From: Longimicrobiales bacterium
Lineage (GTDB): Bacteria; Gemmatimonadota; Gemmatimonadetes; Longimicrobiales; Gaopeijiaceae
Assembly (NCBI GenBank): GCA_028279425.1
Contig: JANQNV010000030.1
Coordinates: 1-41,654, forward strand
DNA length: 41,654 nucleotides
Reading direction: 5' to 3'
The translations under genes were made by a program, and so were the position numbers. Shown one piece after another: positions 1 through 8,205 of the stretch. Under the pieces are notes generated by a model that saw nothing but the letters and a program-made list of their open reading frames with translations, was not told the DNA's origin and ran no database searches. Position 1 is the first letter of the stretch. Every line of letters starts with the position of its first letter.

Positions 1-14
1 GAAAGTCGGCGGGC

Positions 15-95
15 GAGCCCGCAGGGCCAGGGCCGGTGCGGGAGCCCACAGGGCCAGGGTCGGTGCGGGAGCCCGCAGGGCCAGGGCCGGCGGGA
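15..95. repeat. 27-bp tandem repeat, three copies
   Basis: Three head-to-tail copies of a 27-bp unit beginning GAGCCC and containing GGGCCAGGG lie at 15-41, 42-68 and 69-95. Copies one and two differ at only two positions; copy three diverges over its last bases. The array lies beyond the 3' end of the ADOP permease gene. The window starts 14 bases before it, so further copies could lie outside. I see no coding function. Confidence 0.8.
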
Positions 96-329
96 ACCAA
101 CGGCTCAGCGGGAAACGCCGCAAAGCGCCACCAACCGTGCCTGCGCCCGGGGATACACGGGGCGCACACAGGGTTCACCACTCCTGGAGCACTCAAACGT
201 GTCTGCGAAGCGATGCGGGTAAGCCGCAGACAGGGTTGGTGGCGAAACGGGGGCGCTCGACAACCGCAAGGCGCCTCGAAGCGCCACATCGGCCCCAATG
301 CCGCCGCGGGCGGCGCCGGGCGCCGCTCC
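96..329. other. Intergenic stretch without a recognisable gene
   Basis: After the tandem repeat, nothing in 96-329 looks like a gene. Short open frames exist on both strands, but none has a recognisable domain, signal peptide or ribosome binding site. The only structure I can support is the GC-rich hairpin at 310-326, next to the end of the permease gene. Confidence 0.5.
310..326 (-). terminator. GC-rich hairpin just after the ADOP gene
   Basis: GCGGCGCC and its exact reverse complement GGCGCCGC are separated by a single G, three bases beyond the permease stop codon on the minus strand. A real hairpin would open the inner pairs to make a loop. No T-tract follows, so it is only a candidate terminator. 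Confidence 0.4.
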
Positions 330-3020
330 TCAATCCCCTCCCAGTGCATCCGCAGGCGACTTGCGCGCCGCACGCAGCGCCGGCACCGCAGCCGCCACAG
401 TGGCCACGACGAGGAGACCGACCCCGGTGGCACCAAGCGTCATCAGGTCGGTCGTCTCGACCTCGAAGAGCAGGTTCTCGAGCACGCGCGCCCCCGCGAG
501 GGCCGCCACGCCGCCGATGACGACGCCTGCCCCCGCCAGCTTCAGGCTGTCGGCCACGACCCCACGGGCGACGTCACCCGCCTCGGCCCCGAGGGCTCGG
601 CGCAGTGCGATTTCCGGACCGCGCTGACCCACCGTGAAGGTGAGCACCCCGTAGATCCCCACCGACGCGAGCGAGAGGGCCAGGAGGCTGAACACCCCCA
701 TCAGCACGGCGGCGAATCGGGGCATCGCCGTCTGGTTGGCATACAGATCGCTCAGGGCGGCCATCCCGAAGGGCGGCGCCGAAGGGTCGAGGCCCTGCAC
801 GACCCGGCGCACGGCGGCGGTGGCGGCTGCCGCATCGCCCTCGACGCGGTACGACACCTCGTGGGTGCGCGACGGCACCTGCGCGAGCGAGAAGAAGACG
901 TCGGGGCTGTTGGGGCCATCCAGCATGTCCTGCGTGAGGTTGCGGAACCGGACGTTTTCGACCACTCCGACGATCTCGGCGAGGTTGTCGGGGTTGTCGG
1001 GCCGTCCGGTGTAGATCTGGCGTCCCACGACCGAGGGTTCGCCGGGGAAGACCCGGTCGGCGAACGCCTGGGTGACCACCACCACACCGGGGGCCTCGAC
1101 GTCGTCTTGCACCCCCAGGTACCGTCCGTCGACCAACTCGACCTGCAGCTGCTCGAAGAAGCCGGGGCTGACCGAGTGCCGATGTACTCGGATGCGGGTC
1201 TCCACATCGGCGGGGTCGAAGGCGTAGCTCCCGCTGCTCCCGCCGCGGAAGGGGAAGTCGGAGCTCAGGGCCACCGATGCGACCCCAGGCACCTCGCGGA
1301 CCTGCCGCTCGAGCTCCTGGGCGTAGATCCGCAGCGACTCCCCGTCCGGGTACCGTTCGGCGGGAGGCTGCACCCGCAGTGCGTGAATCCCCTCCATCTC
1401 GAGGCCGGGATCGATCGACAGCTGGGCCCGGAAGCTCCGGGTCAGCAGCCCGGCACCCACCAGCAGCATCAGTGCGAGTCCGACCTGCGTCACGACGAAC
1501 ATCTTCTGGGCGCGGTTGCCTCGGCCGGCGAGCGAACCACGACCGGACCGCAGCGTGCCCCCGAGATTGCGGCGCGCTGACGTCACCGCCGGTACGAGGC
1601 CCGATCCGATCCCCACGGCCACGAGCACGAGAAGAGTGAACCCGAAGGCGCGTCCACTGACCGCAGGCTGTGCGTAGCTCGGTAGGACCCCATCCGGAAT
1701 CAGGGGCATCGCCGCCCGGAGCGCCCAGTGCGCGAGCAGGAGACCCGCCGCCCCTCCGACCGTCGCGAGCGCGACGCTCTCGGTGAGAAGCTGGCGGGTG
1801 AGCCGCGCACTGTCCGCACCGATCGCGCGTCGGACCACGAGCTCCCGTGCGCGGGCATGGGATCGCACCATGAGCAGGTTGGCCACGTTGGCCCCCGCGA
1901 TCACGAGTAGGAGCGCACCCGCGCCGAACAGGATCCAGAGCAGGTCACCGGTCGTTCCCAGGAACCCGTCGCGGAACGGCTGGATCTGCGCGAATCGGTC
2001 CTCGTGCGCACGGGGGTGCTCGGTCTGCAAGCCGGTGGCGATCGTCTCGAACTCGGCCATCGCGTCGTTCAGGCCGACACCGGGGGCCAGGCGTCCCATG
2101 ACGGGAAGGAAGCGGCTCCCCCGGGCATCGAGGATGTCGGTCGAAGCGATGAGCGACACCATGGCCAGGGGCGCCCACATGTCGGTGCCCAGGCTCGAAC
2201 CCACGAAGCCCTCCGAAGCGACCCCGACGACCTCGACGGTGCGCTGGTTGACCTCGAGGGTCCGGCCGATCACGTCGGGCGCGCCGCCCAGAGAGCGCTG
2301 CCAGAGGTCGTGACTCACCACGACCACCGGAAACCCGTCGGGGACCGCGAACTCCTGCTGTGTGAAGGTCCGACCCTGACTCGTATTCGCACCCAGGAGT
2401 TCGAAGTAACCCTCCGACACCAGCTCGAGGGTGAGCCGCTCGGGCTCCGCCACACCCGTCATCGTCACCGTGGGGGCCATGGCCGCCACGAGGGGTACGA
2501 TGGTGCGCGAACGCTCTCGCCAGTCGCGGAACTCGGGCACCGACGCCATGCGCACCGCGTCCTGGCCGTCGGTGCGATGCACGCCGTTCACGAACACCAG
2601 ACGGTCCGCATCGGGAAACGGCAGCGCCCTGAGTACGGCGGCGTCGAGCACGCTGAAGATGGCCGTATTCCCCGCCAGAGCGACCGCGAGTGTGAGGATC
2701 GCCATGACGGCGAATGCCGGCCTGCGCACGAACCCACGCAGAGTGAAGCGGAGATCCTGGAGCGTCTGCGTCATCATCGTCGTCATCGTCCCGGTCCGGT
2801 GAGGGTTGGAGCGCCGTGCCTTCTCTTGCCAGGCGGCCGGGTCTCCGAAGCGCCGTCTGGCCTCGCGACGGGCGTCGTCGGCCTCCACGCCCAGCGATTC
2901 GAGTTCTTCGACCATGGCCTCGAAGTGGGCCTCCAGCTCGGCCCGCACGTCATCGTCGTCGTCGCCCGTCAGCCGCGGGGGCGGCAGCGGGTCGAATGGC
3001 CAGCGCGGCTCGCGACCCAT
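330..3020 (-). CDS. ADOP-family ABC transporter permease (FtsX/MacB-like)
   Basis: Large inner-membrane permease of the ADOP (duplicated orphan permease) group, 896 residues. An acidic N-terminal prefix domain (about residues 20-70, ending near ARRRFGD) precedes the first membrane helix (about 103-125). A periplasmic MacB-like domain, a three-helix FtsX module, a second periplasmic domain and a second FtsX module (with GPEIALRRALGAE) follow. ADOP proteins resemble MacB permeases but usually lack an adjacent ATPase, and none is seen here. The ATG at 3020 is chosen because it lies 4 bases after the padR stop and has GGGGAA upstream; an in-frame start at 3056 would overlap padR. The substrate cannot be predicted. 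Confidence 0.9.
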   Translation of the reverse strand: MGREPRWPFDPLPPPRLTGDDDDDVRAELEAHFEAMVEELESLGVEADDARREARRRFGDPAAWQEKARRSNPHRTGTMTTMMTQTLQDLRFTLRGFVRRPAFAVMAILTLAVALAGNTAIFSVLDAAVLRALPFPDADRLVFVNGVHRTDGQDAVRMASVPEFRDWRERSRTIVPLVAAMAPTVTMTGVAEPERLTLELVSEGYFELLGANTSQGRTFTQQEFAVPDGFPVVVVSHDLWQRSLGGAPDVIGRTLEVNQRTVEVVGVASEGFVGSSLGTDMWAPLAMVSLIASTDILDARGSRFLPVMGRLAPGVGLNDAMAEFETIATGLQTEHPRAHEDRFAQIQPFRDGFLGTTGDLLWILFGAGALLLVIAGANVANLLMVRSHARARELVVRRAIGADSARLTRQLLTESVALATVGGAAGLLLAHWALRAAMPLIPDGVLPSYAQPAVSGRAFGFTLLVLVAVGIGSGLVPAVTSARRNLGGTLRSGRGSLAGRGNRAQKMFVVTQVGLALMLLVGAGLLTRSFRAQLSIDPGLEMEGIHALRVQPPAERYPDGESLRIYAQELERQVREVPGVASVALSSDFPFRGGSSGSYAFDPADVETRIRVHRHSVSPGFFEQLQVELVDGRYLGVQDDVEAPGVVVVTQAFADRVFPGEPSVVGRQIYTGRPDNPDNLAEIVGVVENVRFRNLTQDMLDGPNSPDVFFSLAQVPSRTHEVSYRVEGDAAAATAAVRRVVQGLDPSAPPFGMAALSDLYANQTAMPRFAAVLMGVFSLLALSLASVGIYGVLTFTVGQRGPEIALRRALGAEAGDVARGVVADSLKLAGAGVVIGGVAALAGARVLENLLFEVETTDLMTLGATGVGLLVVATVAAAVPALRAARKSPADALGGD

Positions 3021-3024
3021 CGGC

Positions 3025-3348
3025 CTATTCCCCAAGCACCGACGAGACGGCCCCACTGAACTCGGCCCAGCGCGCGGCCTCGGTGCGGAGGTGCGTCGAC
3101 CCGGCGTCGGTAACGCGATAGAACTTGGCCCGGCGACCCGTATCGGTCTTTCCCCAGGCCGACTCGAGGTGACCGTTTCGCTCGAGACGGTGCAGCGCCG
3201 GGTACAGCGCGCCCTCCTCGATCGAAAGAACGCCGCCGGACTGCAGTCGCAGAGCCTTCCCGATCCCGTAGCCGTGGAGGGGCTCCGGTTGAAGGGTGCG
3301 GAGGATCAGCAGGTCGAGGGTGCCGGTGAAGAGATCGGAGCCGGACAT
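3025..3348 (-). CDS. PadR-family transcriptional regulator
   Basis: Small winged-helix regulator of the PadR family, 107 residues from the ATG at 3348. The N-terminus (MSGSDLFTGTLDLLILRTL) and the following LHGYGI and EEGALYPALHRLERNG segments are typical. It lies directly upstream of the ADOP permease with a 4-base gap, the usual arrangement for these pairs, in which PadR is expected to repress the operon. An in-frame GTG at 3405 would add 19 basic residues; it sits directly beside a TATACC hexamer on the minus strand, so a leaderless transcript from that GTG is a possible alternative. The ligand is unknown. Confidence 0.88.
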   Translation of the reverse strand: MSGSDLFTGTLDLLILRTLQPEPLHGYGIGKALRLQSGGVLSIEEGALYPALHRLERNGHLESAWGKTDTGRRAKFYRVTDAGSTHLRTEAARWAEFSGAVSSVLGE

Positions 3349-3405
3349 GGGCAACGGGGCCGAGAGTGCACGGAGGCGCCGCCAGAACCGCGACGCCTTG
3401 CTCAC

Positions 3406-3429
3406 TTAGGTATACCGTTCAACACCTAA
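3406..3429. promoter_or_regulatory. Inverted repeat upstream of padR
   Basis: TTAGGT at 3406-3411 and ACCTAA at 3424-3429 form a 6-bp inverted repeat with a 12-base spacer, immediately upstream of the GTG at 3405. The spacer includes GGTATACC-like sequence on the minus strand that could serve as a -10 element. The position suits an autoregulatory PadR operator, but this is inference from symmetry and location. Confidence 0.4.
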
Positions 3430-3492
3430 CTCGGCAAGGGGTGCGAACGCATGTACGCCGCGAGGTCGATGATCTCCCGCGCGCGACCCGGC

Positions 3493-3903
3493 TTAGTCGC
3501 GCGGGGTTCCGAGGAGGGCAGCGATCGACGTGTCGCGGTAGGGGCGGTCGGCTCGAGCGCGAAGATCCGTCCACCTCGCGTGCACCGCACACGGATGCTC
3601 GAGGTCACAGGGGCGGTCGCCCAGGAGGCACATCGTGCGGGGGCGCGGCTCATCGACGGCATCGAGCACATCGGCCACGGTCAGCTCGTCCGCTCTACGG
3701 GCCAGGCGAAATCCGCCGACGGCACCACGCATCCCCTCGAGGATCCCCGCTCGGGCGAGCGCACCCAGAGTCTTGGCCATGTAGTTTGCGGGGGCCCCGA
3801 GCGTCTCAGCGACCTCGTGGGCGGGCACCAGCCGGCTCCCGTCCTGCTGGGCCAGGTGGAGGACGGCACGCAGGGCATGGTCGGCGGTGCGGGTGATGTT
3901 CAC
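3493..3903 (-). CDS. Rrf2-family regulator with Fe-S cysteine triad
   Basis: Winged-helix regulator of the Rrf2 family (IscR/NsrR/RsrR type), 136 residues. The N-terminus MNITRTADHALRAVLHLA and the recognition region (APANYMAKTLGAL) fit the family. Cysteines 92, 99 and 105 lie in the loop before the dimerisation helix, where IscR and NsrR bind an iron-sulfur cluster. It lies downstream of nrfA on the same strand, separated by a minisatellite, and appears to have its own weak promoter. Position and cysteines suggest it senses NO, nitrite stress or redox state and may control nrfHA; the sequence does not distinguish NsrR from IscR function. Confidence 0.88.
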   Translation of the reverse strand: MNITRTADHALRAVLHLAQQDGSRLVPAHEVAETLGAPANYMAKTLGALARAGILEGMRGAVGGFRLARRADELTVADVLDAVDEPRPRTMCLLGDRPCDLEHPCAVHARWTDLRARADRPYRDTSIAALLGTPRD

Positions 3904-3941
3904 GGAGACACGGAGGCAGGGAAACGGGCAAAGGCGCGATC

Positions 3942-3969
3942 ATCCTAACGACCTGCCCTTACCCGTCAC
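3942..3969 (-). promoter_or_regulatory. Possible promoter of the Rrf2 gene
   Basis: On the minus strand GTGACG (3969-3964) is followed after 16 bases by TAGGAT (3947-3942), about 40 bases upstream of the Rrf2 ATG. Both hexamers match the sigma70 consensus only partly. It would give the regulator a promoter separate from nrfHA. Confidence 0.3.
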
Positions 3970-3982
3970 CACCGCGTCGCCC

Positions 3983-4153
3983 GACCCGCCCCACTCGCTC
4001 GACCCGCCCGACCCGCTCGACTCGCCTGGCTCGCTCGACCCGCCTGACTCGCCCGACTCGCCCGACTCGCCTGACCCGCTCGACCCGCCTGACCCGCCTG
4101 ACTCGCCTGACTCGCCTGACTCGCCCGACCCGCCCGGCTCGCTCGACCCGCCA
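3983..4153. repeat. 9-bp minisatellite, 19 copies
   Basis: Nineteen consecutive 9-bp units of the form GAC-Y-CGC-YY (GACCCGCCC, GACTCGCCT and close variants; a few begin GGC or CAC) fill 3983-4153 without interruption. Open frames cross it on both strands (SPD/DPP repeats on plus, QAS/RAG on minus), but these follow from the period of nine and show no link to a flanking gene. It separates nrfA from the Rrf2 regulator gene. Confidence 0.9.
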
Positions 4154-4179
4154 GGGGGGGAGTGTCGCGCGACGCGCGC

Positions 4180-5610
4180 TCAGCCCCCCGGCGGCGGGGG
4201 AGCGATGCGGGGCGTGAAGTCCGCGTCGCGCAGGGCGAGCTGACCCTGCCGCGCGTAGTCCAGCGCCTCACCGAGAATGCGGGCGGCCTCCTGCGGGGCA
4301 TGGAAGCCCGTCGAGTTTTCGGCCTCGACCCAGTCGAGGTAGAACTGCGCACGTCGCTGCATCTCGCGCGCGGTGGTGAGGCGAGTCTCGTCGGCACCGC
4401 GGTCCCGGGCGGCGGAGAGGTCGGCGATGAGATCCATCAGCGCATCCATCGCCTGGTCGCGCATGCGGAAGGTGTGGGTCTGGATGTTCTCCACCCGCGC
4501 CACGATCTCGTCCTCGGGCAGGTTGTGGCACGATTGGCACGAGGCGTTGACGTCGAGTAGCGGACTCTGCACGTGATGGTTGGTGACCTTGCGTGCGCCG
4601 ACGCGCTGGTACGGCATGTGACAGTCGGTGCACGACACGTCAGATCGAGCGTGGATGCCGCGACTCCACATCTCGAATTCGGGATGCTGGGCCTTGAGCA
4701 CACCGGCGCCGGTCTCCGCATGGGTCCAGTCGGTGAAGCCCGCCTCGGCGTAGTACGCGTAGGCCCCCTCGACCGTCAGCCCCTGAGACCACGGGTAGGT
4801 GAGCCGCTTCTCGTCCCCCTGGAAGTAGTACTCCACGTGGCACTGGCCACAGACGAAGCTACGCATCTCCTGCCGCGTCGCGTCTCGGTTCACATCGTAG
4901 TCCTCGATCCCCTGGCCTGCCCTGAGCGCAGCCATCCCTTCGACGAAGGCCGGGCGCGTCACCCTCAGCTCCATCGTCGCAGGATCGTGACAATCGATGC
5001 AGGCCACCGCCTCGGTCAGGTGTGTACGCGCCTCCATGTACGGCATCTGGTTCATCGCTTCGAATCCCCGCACGAGATCTCCGTCGCCCAGATCGAGCCA
5101 CGCCTTCACCGTCGAGGCGTGGCAGTTGGCGCACGTGCCGGGCTGCCCGACCGCCTGCCGCTCGGTGAAGGTCTGGTCGTCGAGCATGTAGGCATGGCCC
5201 CGCTCCTCGCGGAAGTCACGCGAGAAGGCGTACCCCGCCCACATCGTCTTGAGGCGTGGGTCTTCTTCGATCTTCGAACGCGCGACGGCGGTGCGGGGGT
5301 CGGCCTCGGTCGGCGTGCGGGGGAGCGCCTCGGATCCGCCGAAGCGGGTGCGGGTCTGGTCGACCGTGCGCAGATAGGTGTCGTACTGATGGGGAAAGTT
5401 GAGGCCCCATACGGCCGGATCCTCGGTGGTGTCGGAGACGGCGACGACCGGGACGTACGCGTCGCGGGCTTCCTGCCGGCGCTCGACCATGTTGACCAGC
5501 AGAGCGAGGACGGCCACGGTCGCGACCGCCGCGACGGCGGCCAGGGTCAGGACACGGGTTGCTCCGCTTCCGCGGTTCGATGTCGGGGACGGATTCGAGG
5601 GTTCAGTCAT
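4180..5610 (-). CDS. nrfA: Pentahaem cytochrome c nitrite reductase NrfA
   Basis: Periplasmic enzyme reducing nitrite to ammonium with six electrons; 476 residues with an N-terminal membrane segment at about 20-41. Five haem motifs are visible: CANCH (160), CIDCH (204), CGQCH (254), CTDCH (327) and CQSCH (358). The first is CxxCH rather than the CxxCK of E. coli-type NrfA, placing it with the CxxCH-type enzymes. Family calcium ligands and active-site residues can be matched: E260-Y261 in HVEYYF, K306, Q308 and H309 in KAQH, and an arginine in the RGHAY segment near 137. The distal His region is KVTNHHVQSPL. Its start overlaps nrfH by 8 bases. Confidence 0.95.
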   Translation of the reverse strand: MTEPSNPSPTSNRGSGATRVLTLAAVAAVATVAVLALLVNMVERRQEARDAYVPVVAVSDTTEDPAVWGLNFPHQYDTYLRTVDQTRTRFGGSEALPRTPTEADPRTAVARSKIEEDPRLKTMWAGYAFSRDFREERGHAYMLDDQTFTERQAVGQPGTCANCHASTVKAWLDLGDGDLVRGFEAMNQMPYMEARTHLTEAVACIDCHDPATMELRVTRPAFVEGMAALRAGQGIEDYDVNRDATRQEMRSFVCGQCHVEYYFQGDEKRLTYPWSQGLTVEGAYAYYAEAGFTDWTHAETGAGVLKAQHPEFEMWSRGIHARSDVSCTDCHMPYQRVGARKVTNHHVQSPLLDVNASCQSCHNLPEDEIVARVENIQTHTFRMRDQAMDALMDLIADLSAARDRGADETRLTTAREMQRRAQFYLDWVEAENSTGFHAPQEAARILGEALDYARQGQLALRDADFTPRIAPPPPGG

Positions 5611-6091
5611 GGGTCGATGCGTTGGAAGAACGGGCGAGTGGAGGCTCAGGGTGCCCCACTCCCGAATGACAGGTGAGACAGGCGCGCTCCTCGTCGTGAG
5701 CCGGGCCGTCGACCGCCTCGGCGAGCGAAGCGTGGCAGTACCGGCACGCCTCCTCCGTCACACCGCGGTTGTAGTCGGTCATCCGCATGTGGACGGGGTA
5801 GTCGCCCGTGGTGAAGGCCACCGAGTGGTTCCAGCCATTGAGGGCCTTCGTGTACCACTTCCCCACGACGTCGTGGGGGGCGTGGCAGTCGTTGCACACG
5901 GCGACGGCTCGATGGCTGGAGCGACCCCACTCCGCGAGGTAGTCCTCCATCACGTGACAGTTGGCGCAGGCCGTGGGATCGTTCGTGAGGTACGACGTGC
6001 CCTGCCCGTAGCCGAAGGTGAACACCCCCGAGCCCGCCACGGCCCCGAGGGCGAGGCCGAGCAACACCACGGCGAGGGCGGATCGATTCAT
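5603..6091 (-). CDS. nrfH: Tetrahaem cytochrome c NrfH (NapC/NirT family)
   Basis: Membrane-anchored menaquinol dehydrogenase that delivers electrons to NrfA; 162 residues. One N-terminal helix (about 6-26) is followed by four haem motifs: CANCH (42), CNDCH (66), CRYCH (116) and CLTCH (138). M48, in CANCHVM, corresponds to the unusual methionine ligand of haem 1 in NrfH. The ATG shares one base with the stop of the upstream barrel gene (TGATG), and the 3' end overlaps nrfA by 8 bases, so the three genes are translationally coupled. Length and haem number are normal for NrfH. Confidence 0.94.
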   Translation of the reverse strand: MNRSALAVVLLGLALGAVAGSGVFTFGYGQGTSYLTNDPTACANCHVMEDYLAEWGRSSHRAVAVCNDCHAPHDVVGKWYTKALNGWNHSVAFTTGDYPVHMRMTDYNRGVTEEACRYCHASLAEAVDGPAHDEERACLTCHSGVGHPEPPLARSSNASTHD

Positions 6092-7434
6092 CAGAACACC
6101 AGGTCGATCATCAGATAGGCGAAGCGTACGTCTTCATCGATTCCCCGCACGGGCGCCAGCGCGTCACCCGCGCCGACCCAGGCCAAACCACCGCTGAAGG
6201 TCAGGCCGTCGGTATACGAGTGGGTGAGGACGACGTCGATCTCGTCGCCGAGAAGAGCCGTGCTCAGCCCCTCGTCGGCCACGACACGGAAACGGTGCAG
6301 GTCGGCGGTGAGTCGCCAGCCCTCGGCCAGCGTCCACGCCGTCTTCACCGCCAGATCCTGGAGACCTCGCCCCGAAGTCTGGCCCGCGGGGTCGAGGAAC
6401 AGATCGGCGAAGCCGTAGAACTTGTGGTTCGTCCCGAAGAGGGTGTCGAAGGCCTCGTCGTCGGCCTCGGGATCGGTCGGATCGCCACCCGACAGGTGGT
6501 CGACCCACAAGGTGATCGACCCCTTTCCGGCAGCCACACTGCGACCGACCCGCCCCGCGACCATGTAGGCATCGACGTCTCGGGCCGCCCGTTCTCCGCG
6601 CTGGAGCGTGCCCTCGAACCGATAGCTCCACCCCGAAGCGGCACCGGCGTAGCGCACCCCGGCCGTCAGCAACTCCGTGTCGCCTCCCTCGAGGTCTTCG
6701 TCGAGGTAGAAGGCGTAGGTATCGAGAGCCTGGCCCTCGGCCACCGACCAGACGAGGTAGCTGCCGAGCAACGACGCCTCACGATCGCGGAACGGAGAGG
6801 CCGACTCACTGAGTTGGAAGCGGAAGCCGTCGACAACCACCGGGGACCGGTGCAGCCTCGCGCGAACGCCGTCGAACGCGCGGCCCTGTTGAGCCCAGCC
6901 CACGGCACCGATCAGCCGCTCCCCGCCATAGTTCTGTTCGAAGCGACCGAGCCGAACCGACTGTGGATCGCTGTCTGCGCCGATCTGCAGGAAGCCCTGG
7001 TGCAGGTCGAGCCCATCGGCCCGGAAGTCACCGACCGTACTGGACTCCTCCCCCCAGATGCGCACGTCCTGGAGCTGTACGAAACCCCACACTCCACGAT
7101 CCAGCGAGACCGAGGCATTCAGGCGGGTGCGCCCGATCGTGTAGCTCCGCGCCTCACCCTCGGGGCCGAAGGGGTCGCGTGACTCGATCCGGGGCCGGAT
7201 CTGGCCGGATACGTCGACGGTCTGCGCGGCGACTGCAGGCGCGCCGCAGACCGTGAGGAGGGCGGCCGAGACGAGGCCGAGCGCCCGGAACGACTCGAAG
7301 TGCCGGACCCGCGCGGGGACCATCCGACCACGGGACCGCATACCCGCCGCGGGGGCGCGAGAGGCCACGCCGGCCCGCGAGTGCTCGACCGAGCCGGATC
7401 GAAGGGTGGGTGCCGTCTCGAAGGGGGACGCCAT
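6091..7434 (-). CDS. Outer-membrane beta-barrel, alginate-export (AlgE-like) type
   Basis: Predicted outer-membrane barrel of up to 447 residues. A signal peptide is seen around residues 50-70 (LGLVSAALLTVCGAPAVAAQ) and the mature part alternates short beta strands (SGQIRPRIESRD, YTIGRTRLNASV, FVQLQDVRIWG), ending in the aromatic YLMIDLVF expected of barrels. The strand pattern resembles alginate-export-family porins. Its stop overlaps the nrfH start, so it is the first gene of the nrf operon; a role in passing nitrite or another small anion is inference. The start is uncertain: the ATG at 7434 has GGAG upstream but leaves a long basic leader, while the ATG at 7323 gives a normal-length signal peptide. 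Confidence 0.8.
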   Translation of the reverse strand: MASPFETAPTLRSGSVEHSRAGVASRAPAAGMRSRGRMVPARVRHFESFRALGLVSAALLTVCGAPAVAAQTVDVSGQIRPRIESRDPFGPEGEARSYTIGRTRLNASVSLDRGVWGFVQLQDVRIWGEESSTVGDFRADGLDLHQGFLQIGADSDPQSVRLGRFEQNYGGERLIGAVGWAQQGRAFDGVRARLHRSPVVVDGFRFQLSESASPFRDREASLLGSYLVWSVAEGQALDTYAFYLDEDLEGGDTELLTAGVRYAGAASGWSYRFEGTLQRGERAARDVDAYMVAGRVGRSVAAGKGSITLWVDHLSGGDPTDPEADDEAFDTLFGTNHKFYGFADLFLDPAGQTSGRGLQDLAVKTAWTLAEGWRLTADLHRFRVVADEGLSTALLGDEIDVVLTHSYTDGLTFSGGLAWVGAGDALAPVRGIDEDVRFAYLMIDLVF

Positions 7435-7440
7435 GAGGGC

Positions 7441-7470
7441 TCCGGTGAGGTGAACTCGGACTCCACCGGA
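7441..7470. promoter_or_regulatory. Inverted repeat upstream of the barrel-nrfHA operon
   Basis: TCCGGTG (7441-7447) and CACCGGA (7464-7470) form a 7-bp inverted repeat with a 16-base loop just upstream of the earliest start codon of the operon. It could be an operator or a hairpin in the leader. It does not resemble the AT-rich NsrR consensus of enterobacteria. Confidence 0.3.
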
Positions 7471-7587
7471 TTCTCGACACCCTCAATTCGGACATCCATG
7501 GGGCAATTCCCAGACGAGGGTGTAGGGAAATCCCCCTCGGGGTCACCGCTCCCGTGGGCAGGCCTGGAAGGCGACCGTGCGACCCTG

Positions 7588-7965
7588 TCAGTCGATGGAC
7601 GACGCCGTGATGGCCGCTGCCCCCGACAACACCTCGAAGTCGGTCAGGTCGATGCCATCGGCCGTTCTGACCCCCGTCGCACGAGCACGGCTCCCGACCT
7701 CGGCCCGTTGGATGCGCTCGTACAGCGCCAACCGGTCGGGCTCGGGCGGGGGGAAGGTGAAGAGCGAAGCGAAGTGCAGGGTCTCGACGACCCCACCCTC
7801 GATCGCGAGGGAGATCGTAACCCCTCCATCGACCGGCGTTGCGTCGGCGATGGCGACGACGGTTCCGGTGACGGTCACCTCCCCCTCGGGAGTGGTAACG
7901 GAGCTCGAGGAACACGCCGCAGAAAGCAAGGCGGCCAGTACGAGCAGAACGCGTTCCAGGGCCAT
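7588..7965 (-). CDS. Small predicted lipoprotein
   Basis: A 125-residue protein from the ATG at 7965 starting MALERVLLVLAALLSAAC, a clear lipoprotein signal with lipobox LSAAC. The mature part begins with a serine-rich linker and then beta-rich sequence (EGEVTVTGTVVAIAD, GGVTISLAIEGGV, GVRTADGIDLTDFEVL), which suggests a small beta-barrel of the OB-fold kind; that is a guess from pattern. No family is recognised. It lies upstream of the nrf operon on the same strand, with about 150 bases between, and is divergent from the GcvT-fold gene. Any functional link to nitrite reduction is unproven. Confidence 0.75.
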   Translation of the reverse strand: MALERVLLVLAALLSAACSSSSVTTPEGEVTVTGTVVAIADATPVDGGVTISLAIEGGVVETLHFASLFTFPPPEPDRLALYERIQRAEVGSRARATGVRTADGIDLTDFEVLSGAAAITASSID

Positions 7966-8205
7966 GTCGTGTCTCTCGGAAGGTCGGATGGCCGGTTCGA
8001 CGAAACGAAGTCGGCCGGGGCACGTGGGCAGGTCGGGCCATTCCGGACGCCCAGGGTGACAACGATCCAGGCAGGTCGATCGTGCACAGCCGGGGCTACG
8101 GCACCCTGCCTCGCGCCCTTTCCCCCGCAACGCAGCGAGCAGATCTTGGTCGCTTCGCTCTGCGCGAGGCCCCGCGCCTCCTCTACTCGACGACGAGCCC
8201 ACCAC

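Noticed and set aside
36-1580. Long open frame on the plus strand opposite the ADOP permease
   Set aside because: Composition is Arg/Gly/His/Pro-rich with no domain; it is the antisense shadow of a clear permease gene.
3887-4243. Protein of SPD/DPP repeats across the minisatellite
   Set aside because: The periodic frame is a consequence of 9-bp units; there is no start signal, and the unit also gives open frames on the other strand.
5040-5110. TTCGAATCC-like sequence suggesting a tRNA T-loop
   Set aside because: It lies inside nrfA and no acceptor or anticodon stems can be drawn around it.
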